Shown: piece after piece, positions 1 through 9,200 of the stretch | Layout of the letters: every line of letters begins with the position of its first letter | Numbering within the stretch: position 1 is the first letter of the stretch | Source: Clostridia bacterium | GTDB taxonomy: Bacteria; Bacillota; DSM-521; Neomoorellales; Neomoorellaceae | Direction of reading: 5' to 3' | Length of the DNA stretch: 64,000 nt | Assembly (NCBI GenBank): GCA_030445865.1 | Contig: JASUSV010000001.1 | Span: 1-64,000, forward strand | Notes under the pieces: model-generated | What the model was told of the DNA's origin: nothing | What the model saw: the letters and a program-made list of their open reading frames with translations, nothing else | Databases searched by the model: none | Made by a program: the position numbers and the translations under genes

Positions 1-516
1 GGTTTCTCGCCTCCTGGTTGGTTTGGGTCTATTATGTTTTTACCAGGAGGCTTTTTTATTGGCAACACCAACCTTAATTCATTACAGGAATGCTTTTTAT
101 CGGGCAATTATCTAGAGCGCCAGCCGGGTCGCTTTCTCAAAATCGCCGTGGGTAGCGGCCTGGCCATGGTCACTGGCGCCCTGGTTCTGATGGCCATCGT
201 CAGGAATATCTATCTTTTCTTCCTGGCTATAACCGCCATGGGCATCGGCACCGGCCTGGTGCTGCCTGCGGTTAATACCTTGATCACCAGCGCCGCCGCC
301 AGGGAAGAGCGCGGTATAATTACCTGCCTCTACGGGTCCTTGCGCTTTTTTGGCGTGGCCCTAGGGCCTCCGGCTTTTGGCCTGGCTACCGCCTGGGGAA
401 AACTGGCCCTCTTTTTGACTGCAGCCGCCCTGGTGGCTTTGACGACGGCCTTCCTCCTGGCTTTCGTGCGGATTGAAAAGATCCTGCCAGACAAGCTCCT
501 TCCAGACAATAATTAA
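1..516 (+). CDS. MFS transporter, C-terminal part (5' end outside window)
   Basis: The frame is open from base 1 to the stop at 514-516, so the beginning of the gene lies outside the window. The visible part carries three or four hydrophobic segments, an interhelical LKIAVGSGLAM stretch and a glycine-rich stretch around GIGTGLVLPAVNTL, followed by LYGSLRFFGVALGPP. These are typical of the C-terminal half of 12-helix major facilitator family drug or multidrug efflux permeases, which act in the cytoplasmic membrane by proton antiport. The substrate cannot be named. The stretch between the first helix and PGRFLK (roughly residues 20-45) is polar and reads poorly for this family, so local damage is possible. 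Confidence 0.7.
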   Translation, partial: GFSPPGWFGSIMFLPGGFFIGNTNLNSLQECFLSGNYLERQPGRFLKIAVGSGLAMVTGALVLMAIVRNIYLFFLAITAMGIGTGLVLPAVNTLITSAAAREERGIITCLYGSLRFFGVALGPPAFGLATAWGKLALFLTAAALVALTTAFLLAFVRIEKILPDKLLPDNN

Positions 517-627
517 AAATAAAGCCGCGGCAGGAATTTTCTCCCCGATGCCGAAATCTTCAAGCGGTCCTTCCGAAAGAGAAGCCGCCTTTTCGTAAGC
601 ACCCTTCAAGCCGGGGAGGAACCGCTT

Positions 628-2214
628 ATGCTTAATTTTGGGGTTAAAATTATTATCGCCGTTTCTTTCCTTGTCTTAACGATAGGCAAGGTGACACCGG
701 CAGCTGCCGCACCGCCGGTAATTACCATATACGAGCCGGATAACGGTGAGGTAATCAAAAGCGATGAGGTACAGGTGCGGGGGAGAGTAGAAGACGCCGA
801 CGAGGACGGACTGTGGATTAACGGCGAGAGAGTTGGTTTTTCAAGCAGCGGCCGCTTCTATCACACCGTAACCCTGCGCAAAGGAGAAAACACCATTACC
901 GTCAGTGCCAGGAACGGTGACGGCACCACCACCGAAACCGTACGGGTAACGACGGATTACCAACCGGCAATAGAAATTGAATGGCCCACCGACGGCATGA
1001 ACCTGCGCAATAACTACGTCTGGGTGCGCGGCACAGTCGAGAACACGCGGGAAGACGGCCTAGAAATCAACGGGCAAAAAGTGCCTTTGGGCCAGAGCAG
1101 TTCCTTTACCTGCAAGCTCAACCTCAAACCAGGTAAAAATACTATTACGGTTAAAGCCGCCAACAAATTAGAGGCCGTAAGCGAGCGGATAACCGTAACT
1201 TACACCCCAAATGCCGAGATCGGCAGCAAATATGAACTTTCTGTACCGGATAAAGGGGTCAAGACGAGCCTTTTTAACGATTTCCTCCAGGTCGAAATAC
1301 CGCCCGGCGCATTGCCGATCGATAGTGTACTTACCTTCAGCGTTGCCGACCCCCTGACTTTGCCTCCCCCTCCGCCCTGGCGGGCTACGGCCAGCAGGGC
1401 CTTCAGCTTCTACGGCGCCGAATTAACCGCGCCGATTACCCTCGCTCTTAAATACGGTCCCGAAATTTTGCCGGCCAATTTAAGCCGCCTGGCCGTCTGC
1501 CGCTACGTTCAGGAGCGCGCTACCTGGCAACCCCTGGGCGGCCGGGTTGATGCGCGCAAAGGCTTGATCAGCCTTGCCGTCGACCGGCCCGGTACTTATA
1601 TGGCCATGGTCTTCTTTGGTACAATGGACGACATTATAAACGCGCCGGAACGGGAAGCTATCGAAATACTTCTGGCCAAGGGGATCGCCAATGGCATAAG
1701 CCCCACCCGCTTTGGGCCGAGAGACCCGGTAACCCGCGCCCAGGCGGCGGCCTTCCTGGCCCGAGCCCTAAACTTGCCGGCGAGGCCGCCTAAATATAAT
1801 TCTTTCAGCGACGTGCCTCCTGACCACTGGGCCTACCTGCCGGTAGAGGCCGTAGCCCGCGCCGGCTTAATGTACGGAACTTCCGCCACCACTTTCTCTC
1901 CCGAAGCCCGCATCACCAGGGAAGAGGCAGCCGTAATCCTCTCACGGGCTGCCGGCCTGCCCCCTGCCGGCGAACAGCAGGAGGCAGCGATCTTGCGTTA
2001 TTTCGCCGACCGGGACGAGATTAGCCCCTTCGCCCGCGGCAGCCTAGCCGCCCTCCTGCAGGCCAAACTGTGGCCTCTGGCCACCCAAGCGCGGGCGAAC
2101 ACAGGGCCAATTTCCGGGATGCCCGAAACTTATTTCAAGCCCAAAGCTGCGCTCACCCGCGCCGAAATGGCCACCCTGCTGGTAACGTTGCTGCGCGAAA
2201 AGAAAATGCTTTAA
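628..2214 (+). CDS. S-layer homology protein with two Ig-like repeats
   Basis: A 528-residue exported protein. A signal peptide with a hydrophobic core occupies residues 5-27 and ends near AAA. Two tandem beta-sandwich repeats follow (about 29-110 and 111-190), both with the pattern ING..V.....F...L..G.NTITV.A.N, as in the glucodextranase-B/Ig-like family. Residues about 205-330 form a ZU5-like beta domain (VEIPPGALP, then GTYMAMVFF). The C-terminus carries three SLH modules (about 335-395, 400-455 and 460-528; FSDVPPDHWAY is the clearest), which normally bind pyruvylated secondary cell-wall polymer. The start is supported by GGGAGG nine bases upstream. It is probably a cell-surface scaffold; no enzyme domain is visible. 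Confidence 0.85.
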   Translation: MLNFGVKIIIAVSFLVLTIGKVTPAAAAPPVITIYEPDNGEVIKSDEVQVRGRVEDADEDGLWINGERVGFSSSGRFYHTVTLRKGENTITVSARNGDGTTTETVRVTTDYQPAIEIEWPTDGMNLRNNYVWVRGTVENTREDGLEINGQKVPLGQSSSFTCKLNLKPGKNTITVKAANKLEAVSERITVTYTPNAEIGSKYELSVPDKGVKTSLFNDFLQVEIPPGALPIDSVLTFSVADPLTLPPPPPWRATASRAFSFYGAELTAPITLALKYGPEILPANLSRLAVCRYVQERATWQPLGGRVDARKGLISLAVDRPGTYMAMVFFGTMDDIINAPEREAIEILLAKGIANGISPTRFGPRDPVTRAQAAAFLARALNLPARPPKYNSFSDVPPDHWAYLPVEAVARAGLMYGTSATTFSPEARITREEAAVILSRAAGLPPAGEQQEAAILRYFADRDEISPFARGSLAALLQAKLWPLATQARANTGPISGMPETYFKPKAALTRAEMATLLVTLLREKKML

Positions 2215-2254
2215 AACAACGCGCGGAACCAGGTAGGAGTGCAAACCATCCAAA

Positions 2255-3133
2255 CTAGACCTTTACCTTTTCCTGTTGGGATTGATGGCCAAATTGGCGC
2301 AATAAAGTTTCCGCGGGACAAAATCCTGTCAGGGCAGAGACCAGGAGCATAAAGCCAACAAACCACGGTAACCACCATAAGGCGTCCACCACAAGGCCGG
2401 CAAAGATAAAGCTCCCGGCAACTAAGCGCACTGCTCGTTCCAGGGTAAGGCCCTGCCTGCTTGCTCCCGTGGAAGTTTTTTTCTGTAATTGTTCACACCA
2501 TAAGGAATGCCTCTTGCGGACATAATCTGCGTCCACGTACCCAGTAAACATGCTAGGCAAAAGGGGCCGGTTGGCTTTCAAAATAAATGCTGCCAGGTGG
2601 GCAATGATTCCGATCACGATCATTACCATCCCAAGATTATGCAGGTGTGTGGCCCAGTTAAGGACAGCATCAGAAAAAGTGATCCCGGAGAAATTTTTTA
2701 TTACTTTGATGAAGCCTGTAACAATAAGTAAAAGCAGGCTAAAAGCAATAAAAGCGTAAGCCAGGCGTTGTTCAGCCAGGTATTTTTCACAAGGAGGTTC
2801 TTCACAAAAACCGAACATGGATTTAATAATGATGAAAGATTCTTTAAAATCACCGCGGCGGGGGAGGAGGGCAAACTCGCGTCGCAGGCTGTGGTAGACA
2901 ATATGGAAGATGGCGGCAAACACCAGCCAGATGGCGGCAACATAATGCAGGGTAAGGGTAATGCTGAAATCAGAAGACCAGGATAAACCCGGAATTTTAT
3001 CCACCATATAGCGCTTGTAGATGGGCAACTGCCCCAGGCCGCTAAAAATCAAGAGAAAGGTAGAAACGGCCACCGACCAGTGCACGAACCGTACCACGAG
3101 GCTATGTCTTTTGATGCGCCTTACTTTATTCAT
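2255..3133 (-). CDS. Cytochrome b561-type membrane subunit fused to a DUF2892 domain
   Basis: This resembles the gamma subunit of membrane formate dehydrogenases and Ni-Fe hydrogenases, which passes electrons between an Fe-S subunit and quinone via two b hemes. Four transmembrane segments lie in about residues 15-200, with histidines placed as heme ligands (RFVHW, TLHYVAA, HLHNLGM, IIAHLAA). After a soluble linker, residues about 225-285 match the two-helix DUF2892/YgaP-type membrane domain (RAVRLVAGS, LLVSALTGFCPAETLL). The ATG at 3133 is chosen because AGGTGAT sits 7 bases upstream; an earlier in-frame GTG is at 3145. It overlaps the Fe-S gene by 8 bases, so the two are translationally coupled. 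Confidence 0.8.
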   Translation of the reverse strand: MNKVRRIKRHSLVVRFVHWSVAVSTFLLIFSGLGQLPIYKRYMVDKIPGLSWSSDFSITLTLHYVAAIWLVFAAIFHIVYHSLRREFALLPRRGDFKESFIIIKSMFGFCEEPPCEKYLAEQRLAYAFIAFSLLLLIVTGFIKVIKNFSGITFSDAVLNWATHLHNLGMVMIVIGIIAHLAAFILKANRPLLPSMFTGYVDADYVRKRHSLWCEQLQKKTSTGASRQGLTLERAVRLVAGSFIFAGLVVDALWWLPWFVGFMLLVSALTGFCPAETLLRQFGHQSQQEKVKV

Positions 3134-4103
3134 TATCCCCATCACCTTTCATGCCTTTATATACCGCTAGCCCGGCCGCCAGCACACCGGCTACCGGTGC
3201 TATTAACAATCCCTCGGCCAGGCCATTGACATTTTCGAGATAGTTTTCCACTCCGACGGGCAAGCCGGGAACCTGTTTCTGGGCTATCAAGGCCCGGTGC
3301 AGGATTTCAAAAGGCACTGCCGAGACATAAAAGGTAGAAGTACCGCCATTCTCTTTTTCCCCATAAATATAGCCGTTAATGGCGGCTGCCCTGACGTGGG
3401 CCTTTCGGCGCATTTCTTCTTTAGTCCCGAAGGCAATAGCCTCCCTGGGGCAGGCCTCTACGCAAGCCGGTAGAGAACCCCTGGAGATCCTACTATAACA
3501 GAGATCGCATTTATACATTACTCCCCCACCCGCCAGCTTGGGGGCTATTTTTAAGTATAAACCCACGCCCGCCTGGCGCTGCGGAATCTGCCAGGGGCAA
3601 ACTTCACGGCACTTGGCACCGCCGAAACATGCATTGGGATCAATCAACACCGGCCCTTCGGGTGTTTTTTCCTGGGCGCTGAAGGGACACAGGTTCGCGC
3701 AGGGGGGATTATCGCAATGCATACACCGCCGGGGAATGAATACAGTTGCCTTTTTACCCTGGTATTCCACTTCAACTTTTTGGACAAAGGTCCAGTTATA
3801 AGGAGTCAGGCGGTTGGTCACATCCTGCTTTTTTGACCAGTCCTCAAACTTTTTTTGGGGCCAGTAGGGCTGGATGTCTTCTGGCCGTGGCCGGGGGAAA
3901 CGGTCACGATTGGTTTCGCGGCACACTTCCACGCAAGCAGGCAATTTCCTACCTGCACACCCATCACATTTGGTCAGGTCAATCATGGTTCCCACAGGTG
4001 CTGTAGCTGCCAAAGCAGGCTTGAGCTTACCCAGTCCCGTGAGGGCTATACCGCCGGCAATACCGGCAATAGCAGTGCGTTTAAGAAATTCACGCCTGTT
4101 CAT
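3126..4103 (-). CDS. Tat-exported multi-cluster ferredoxin subunit (HybA/FdnH-like)
   Basis: Electron-transfer beta subunit of a periplasm-facing respiratory complex. The N-terminus is a twin-arginine signal (MNRREFLKR then a hydrophobic stretch ending in ALA). Four Cys clusters suited to 4Fe-4S centres follow: CDGCAGRKLPACVEVC, CMHCDNPPCANLCP, CFGGAKCREVCP and CDLCYSRISRGSLPACVEACP. A single C-terminal transmembrane helix (about 295-315) matches HybA/FdnH anchors. The ATG at 4103 has AAGGTGG 8 bases upstream, making it better than the GTG at 4115. It is co-transcribed with the cytochrome b gene. No catalytic molybdo/tungsto or hydrogenase subunit lies next to it, so the partner enzyme is unknown. 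Confidence 0.85.
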   Translation of the reverse strand: MNRREFLKRTAIAGIAGGIALTGLGKLKPALAATAPVGTMIDLTKCDGCAGRKLPACVEVCRETNRDRFPRPRPEDIQPYWPQKKFEDWSKKQDVTNRLTPYNWTFVQKVEVEYQGKKATVFIPRRCMHCDNPPCANLCPFSAQEKTPEGPVLIDPNACFGGAKCREVCPWQIPQRQAGVGLYLKIAPKLAGGGVMYKCDLCYSRISRGSLPACVEACPREAIAFGTKEEMRRKAHVRAAAINGYIYGEKENGGTSTFYVSAVPFEILHRALIAQKQVPGLPVGVENYLENVNGLAEGLLIAPVAGVLAAGLAVYKGMKGDGDNE

Positions 4104-4147
4104 GCTGGTTCCCACCTTCCATCCGTTTTTAAACCTCGATGATTTTT

Positions 4148-4176
4148 ACTATAGAATATCATTCTTACGCTGTCAA
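4148..4176 (-). promoter_or_regulatory. SigA-type promoter for the Fe-S/cytochrome b operon
   Basis: Read on the minus strand, TTGACA (4171-4176) is followed after exactly 17 bases by TATAGT (4148-4153). It lies about 45 bases upstream of the Fe-S gene start at 4103, the expected place for a vegetative promoter. Confidence 0.7.
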
Positions 4177-4179
4177 TAT

Positions 4180-4555
4180 TGAATAGCGAAATAAGTACAC
4201 GGCCATATTTAAAACTACTGAAAAACAAAAGCACAACAGAGCTAGATCACAACACTGAGATAGGTATCCCCGCGTGGAGAAGATTTTGGCCCGGGTAAAA
4301 AAGCGGGGTGAGAAGACAGAAAAAGCAAGTGATAACGGATCAAGGAGAAGTAGTAGAAGTAAAGGCGGATGGCGGGTCTTAATAAAAAGTCACGACAATT
4401 GACCAAGGTAACGGCGCTGAACAGGCTCATAAATTCGGTCTCGAAATACGGCATGTCGGGGTGGGTTAACCGCACGGCCCTTGAAGACATCATGGGGCTG
4501 GTCTGGCAGAACTGGGTTTCTAAGCGAAAAGTACGGAAGTTGGGGTCAATGCTGG
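4180..4555. other. Intergenic stretch with no supported gene
   Basis: About 380 bases between the Fe-S gene promoter and the phoU terminator. Overlapping open frames of about 100-125 codons exist on both strands (4242-4619 minus, 4369-4683 plus). Neither has a credible ribosome binding site, a recognisable domain or a normal protein composition, and the plus-strand frame runs antisense into phoU. It may be relic sequence; nothing more can be supported. Confidence 0.4.
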
Positions 4556-4556
4556 C

Positions 4557-4586
4557 AAAACAAAAGCCCGCCGCTAAACGGCGGGT
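4557..4586 (-). terminator. Rho-independent terminator after phoU
   Basis: A perfect 7-bp GC stem (CCCGCCG at 4567-4573, CGGCGGG at 4579-4585, loop CTAAA) is followed on the minus strand by CTTTTGTTTTG. It is about 65 bases downstream of the phoU stop codon and would end the pstB-phoU transcript. Confidence 0.8.
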
Positions 4587-4651
4587 AAAACGGAAAGTCC
4601 AAACAGACTCAGCCACCAATGGTCTTTCTAGGAGAGCTGGCTGCCGTGCTG

Positions 4652-5323
4652 CTAATCGTTCAACTCTTTCCTCTCGCCCGTAACCAGGTAAATGGCCTCT
4701 TCGCCGATGTTGGTAGCGTGATCGGCAATGCGCTCGAGATACCGACTGACGAAGAGCAGGTAAGTCGCCTGGCTGATGGTCTTGGGGTCTTCCATCATGT
4801 AGACTAAAAGCTCGCGGAAGATCTGGTTGTGCAGCATGTCAACCTGGTCGTCGGCTTTAGCGATATTATAGGCCAGCTCCACATCGCCGCGTACGTAGGC
4901 GTCGAGGGACTGCTTTACCATTTCCTGGGCCAGCTCAGCCATGCGCGGGATATCGATCAAAGGTTTAATTAACGGCTGCCCGGTAGCCACAATGCGCAGG
5001 GTAATTTGGGCGATATCGCTCGCGTAGTCGGCCATGCGCTCCAAATCGGTAATGATCTTAAAGCCGGCCACAATTTTGCGTAAGTCCCTGGCCATCGGCT
5101 GCTGCGTGGCTAGGAGCCGCAAACATTCCTGTTCAATCTTGAGCTCCATATCATCGATGATTTTATCACCGTCAATAACCGCCTGGGCCATCTCGGCATT
5201 AAGCCTGGCCAAGCTTTCAACCGCCCTGGCAATAGTTTGTTCCACCATACTGCCCATCCGCAGTATTTGCTGTTGTAGCTCCTCTAATGAATTATGAAAG
5301 GTCTGACGGGTAATGGCAGCCAT
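4652..5323 (-). CDS. phoU: Phosphate transport/regulation protein PhoU
   Basis: A 223-residue all-helical cytoplasmic protein made of two PhoU three-helix repeats (about 5-115 and 116-215). The conserved metal-binding-type patterns E..ADYASDIA and RIADHATNIGEE are both present. PhoU restrains the Pst phosphate transporter and phosphate signalling when phosphate is plentiful. It lies 91 bases downstream of pstB in the same direction and is followed by a terminator. A weak AAGGT precedes the ATG. Length and motifs are normal for the family. Confidence 0.95.
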   Translation of the reverse strand: MAAITRQTFHNSLEELQQQILRMGSMVEQTIARAVESLARLNAEMAQAVIDGDKIIDDMELKIEQECLRLLATQQPMARDLRKIVAGFKIITDLERMADYASDIAQITLRIVATGQPLIKPLIDIPRMAELAQEMVKQSLDAYVRGDVELAYNIAKADDQVDMLHNQIFRELLVYMMEDPKTISQATYLLFVSRYLERIADHATNIGEEAIYLVTGERKELND

Positions 5324-5414
5324 AACCTTCTCACCCCAAAGGAGTTGTTATCCTCCATTATACGCTTCCCCTTACGCCCTGTCACTACCTTAAAACCGGA
5401 ACAGGCCAAAAATT

Positions 5415-6170
5415 TTATCCGAAACGGCCGGTAATGTAGTCTTCGGTGCGCTGGTCCCTGGGCTTGGTAAAGATGATTTCGGTGTCGTCGCACTCGATCA
5501 TTTCGCCGTTTAGGAAGAAGGCGGTCGTTTCCGAGACTCGGGCCGCCTGCTGCATATTATGGGTTACGATAACAATAGTGTAATTAACTTTCAGCTGCTG
5601 GATCAATTCCTCAATTTTCAGGGTAGATACGGGATCGAGGGCAGAGGAGGGCTCGTCCATGAGGACTACTTCCGGCTCTACGGCCAGGAGGCGGGCTATG
5701 CAGAGGCGCTGCTGCTGCCCGCCGGACAAGTTTAAGGCGGGCTGGCGCAGGCGGTCGGCCACTTCGTCCCAGAGGGCGGCAGCCTTTAAGCTTCTTTCTA
5801 CTATTTCATCCAGCTGCTTCTTTTTCTTAATGCCGTGGATGCGGGGGCCGTAGGCAACATTATCGTAAATTGACATGGGAAAGGGGTTGGGCTTTTGAAA
5901 GACCATACCCACTCTTCTGCGCAACTGCACCACATCCACATCGGGGTCGTAAATGTTCTTGCCGTCCAGCAAAACTTCCCCTGAAAGCCTCGTATTGTCG
6001 ATCAAATCGTTTAAGCGGTTTAAAGTACGCAAAAAAGTCGATTTGCCGCACCCTGAAGGCCCGATAAGGGCAGTAACCGACTTCTCTTTAATATTGAGGT
6101 TAATATCCTTTAAGGCCCGGAGCGTACCGTAATAGAAATTAAGGCCCCTGACGACTATTTTGTCCTTCAA
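5415..6170 (-). CDS. pstB: Phosphate ABC transporter ATP-binding protein PstB
   Basis: The 251-residue ATPase of the high-affinity phosphate importer PstSCAB. Walker A is GPSGCGKST (about 37-45), the ABC signature is LSGGQQQR, Walker B is [13 protein letters not shown] and the switch His is in IVTHNMQ. The start is a TTG with GGAGGAG 7 bases upstream; no in-frame ATG competes. It is normally encoded after pstS, pstC and pstA, but here the upstream neighbour is the unrelated giant ATPase-PglZ gene. The permease and binding-protein genes must therefore lie elsewhere. A Pho box precedes it. Confidence 0.95.
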   Translation of the reverse strand: MKDKIVVRGLNFYYGTLRALKDINLNIKEKSVTALIGPSGCGKSTFLRTLNRLNDLIDNTRLSGEVLLDGKNIYDPDVDVVQLRRRVGMVFQKPNPFPMSIYDNVAYGPRIHGIKKKKQLDEIVERSLKAAALWDEVADRLRQPALNLSGGQQQRLCIARLLAVEPEVVLMDEPSSALDPVSTLKIEELIQQLKVNYTIVIVTHNMQQAARVSETTAFFLNGEMIECDDTEIIFTKPRDQRTEDYITGRFG

Positions 6171-6192
6171 TAGAAGTCTCCTCCACGCCCCG

Positions 6193-6246
6193 ATTATATA
6201 TAGCGTATATTAAAATTAAATTAGCATCAGGTTAAAATTAGATTAA
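6193..6246 (-). promoter_or_regulatory. Pho box with four 11-bp-spaced repeats and a -10 element
   Basis: On the minus strand, reading toward pstB, four hexamers follow each other at an exact 11-base period: TTAATC (6241-6246), TTAACC (6230-6235), CTAATT (6219-6224) and TTAATA (6208-6213). Nine bases further on is TATAAT (6193-6198). This matches the Bacillus-type PhoP site of TT(A/C/T)A(C/T)A repeats separated by 5 bases, placed over the -35 region. The first repeat overlaps the stop codon of the upstream giant gene. Activation of pstB-phoU under phosphate starvation is inferred. Confidence 0.7.
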
Positions 6247-9200
6247 CACCGGCAAATAGCCCACGGCACCAGAACCTCTTGGAGGGAACAGCCGCCGTGC
6301 AGGTAACGGGGTTCCTCTTTATGACGGTAATTATAATTTATGGCGAAACCATGATCGGCAAAGAGCACGACGAGGGACCCCGACGGCAAGGCTTCCAGGA
6401 ACGGCAAAAGCCGGCGCTGCACCTTTAAAATAATTTCTTCGGTGAAGGCCAGGTAATCGTCGCTACTGCGGTGGACTTCCGCATCGATAAAGTTAAATTT
6501 TAATAAACAATCATCGAGGTCAAAAAGGCCACCCTCCTCATCACAATTTACAACTTTTGCAAGCCTCTCCCCCAACAACTCCAGCTGGGTTTCGGTTACT
6601 GTCGGCAGGACGGCCCAGCAAAAACCTTCTTCCATAACTTTGAGCTTTAATTCGGATTTCCTTAATTCTCTTTTAACCAGTTCCCAGATATCCCAGCGCA
6701 TGCCGTCCAATAAAATAAATTTAACAGCAGCCGCGTTCTGCCGCCGGTAGAGCGACGCAACCCGGTCAAAAAGGACGTCCAGGCGGCGCTCTTTTAAATC
6801 TTTCTCCGGCACGCGCCGGTAAAAATCTTCAAATTGACGCCGGCAAGTCATAAGCAGGCGGCGCATTCTAACACCGTTGAGTTCAAGGGGAAATTTAGCC
6901 GCCAGGCCTAAGGCCGTAATCTGGGCCACTGCGCGGGCGTAAATATGTTCCAGCAACCCCAGATCATCACGATAAAGCTCCTCCCAGGCCTGAGGCGTAT
7001 CCAGGTGCTTGCAATTCAAAGCAGCTTCCAGGTCATTCAGCCTTTTTAAAAGGTCCGCGAAAGTGCGGCAGGCAGATAAGTAAGCCTGCCGGGCCAAAAA
7101 AGCCCCTTCTTCCTCCCCGGCTTTAAGTTCTGCTATTGCCTCCTTAAGGTCGTACCCACCGGCATGGGCCAATTCCTGGCCCAAGTATATGGTTCCTCGC
7201 TCCAGAATAAAGGTAAACACTTCTTCCCGGCGCAAAATCTCGATCCAGAGCCTTATTCCCCGGTCCCGCCCTGCAATCAGAAACTCCCAATATAATTCCT
7301 GCCATCCCCGGTCCTGCAAAACCTGCTCCGCCACCTCGCGAACTTCCTGCCTCAGTTCAGGGCGCGCTTGCCGCAACTCTCCAACTGGCGCTGCCAACCT
7401 TTTCAAGATATCCGGATCGGCAAAAGGACCCAAATCCGACAGCATCCTGACATTGGTAGCCTCCAGACCGTGGGCAGCCATCCACCAGCAGGTAGCCAGG
7501 GCCAGGAAAAAATTCTGAAGACCCCATTTATCCAAAAAGGGCAAAAGCTCAGGATAACTACCAGTCACCCATGTCCTAATATTTACCCGGCCCGCAAGCC
7601 GGGAGGTGCGACCTTCGGCAGCGATACGGGCTGCCGGCCCCTGTTTGTCTGCCTCGCCGTGCACGCGGATGTAAGTCTCCGGGCCCAGGACCTCCTCGCC
7701 CTGGAGCCAGCGCTCGAAAACAGCCCGTATTTGCTCCTGGGTGAATACCCTCCCGGCCAGCAAACGGCAGAGTTCGCCCAAGTCTCGCTCGGCCACCAGA
7801 TTTGAACCCGCCAGGGCCTTATTTAAATCCTCAATAAGGTTGCGGTTCATTAGAGCTAGGAACCTGGCCAGATCTTCCCCGGATTCGGGGTCGAGTTCAA
7901 GTAGTTTTTGCATCCTGGCAGCCTGCTTCTGGCGACCGACCTCCAACAGGCCACCTATAAAGCTGCGCAGTTTTTGGGCACAAGCCGGCTCCTGAAGGGC
8001 GCGAAGGTACTCGGCTAGGCCCTGCTCCATCTCCTGCTGGATTAATGCCGGGCCGGCCAGGTCCTCCTTTTCGCCCAGGCGAAAGCCGCAGAAGCAAGAC
8101 GGGTGGATGGTCAAAAGTCGCCGGTCGGCAGCCGTACATTGCCGCGCCAGTATATCCTGCAGCCGGCCTTCCACATAGGCCAGGTCATGGGGTACAGCCA
8201 GGGCCCGTACTTGAGCCAGCAGGTTCAGGGCACGGTAGGTGGCGGTTTCTTTTAAGGCCAGGTAAGCCTCAAAGCGCCGCGGCGAGCGTTGTTTTTCATG
8301 GCCAGCCAGGTATAATTCGGCATAAGCTTCCTGGAAAAGGTTGAATTCTTTCTCCAGCCGCTCATAACCCCCGGCAAAAAATATTTCCTCATTCTGGGCC
8401 AGGTGCAGCAGGTTCTGGCGCTGGCGGGCGAGTTCCCGGTAAGGCTCTTCCTCGGGCAGTACGAGCTGGGGGGAAGACAGGTAGCCGCAAATAAAAAGAT
8501 AGCGGTCAAGCTGCTTAACGAGAAAGGTATGCAGAGAGGAAACGCGCTGCCAGTGCCGCTCCCAAAAAGGGCTGGCCTGGTAGGCGGTTAAAAAGCGCGC
8601 CAGTCCTTCCTGGGGAGCATAAGAAACTTTAATCTCTTCCAGAAGGGCGGCTACCTGCTCCAGGCTTTCGCGTAAGTTTTGCTCCCGCAGGATGGCCAGG
8701 GCCGGATATTTCTGCACCTGCTCGAGGCGCTGGCGAACTTCTTCTAATATAGCACCGGCTTCTTTTTTAAAGTTAATCAGGTATTCCCAGACTTCTTGTT
8801 GGGTGGCGTAAGAAAAAATCTCTTTCTTAAACTTAGCTGGTAAAAAGCGCACCTCGCTCAAGATTTTTAGGAAGCGTGGCGGTAGAACTTCGCCCCGGGC
8901 CAGGGATTCGATTTTCCAGAAGTTATAGGCACTGAGCTGTTGCAAACTTACCCGCCGACCGCGCTGCAGGGCGACAACTATGCCGCTGTAAAGCAGGGCC
9001 AACCCAAGAACGTGAAAGGCATTACGGCTCAAGCCAAAGGGGCCTTTACGGAGTCGGCGGTAAACTTCTTCCAGCGGCGCCTCCCCGCCCTCTACACCGG
9101 CCAAAAAGGCCGCTACCAGAGGATTTTTCTGCGGGTCTATGTGCAGCCGGTAAACCCCGCCAACCTTTTTCACCAGGCCCATGGGTTGCATGAAACCTTC

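Noticed and set aside
4242-4683. Opposed frames between the Fe-S gene and phoU
   Set aside because: No ribosome binding site or recognisable sequence on either strand; overlap with terminator and phoU.
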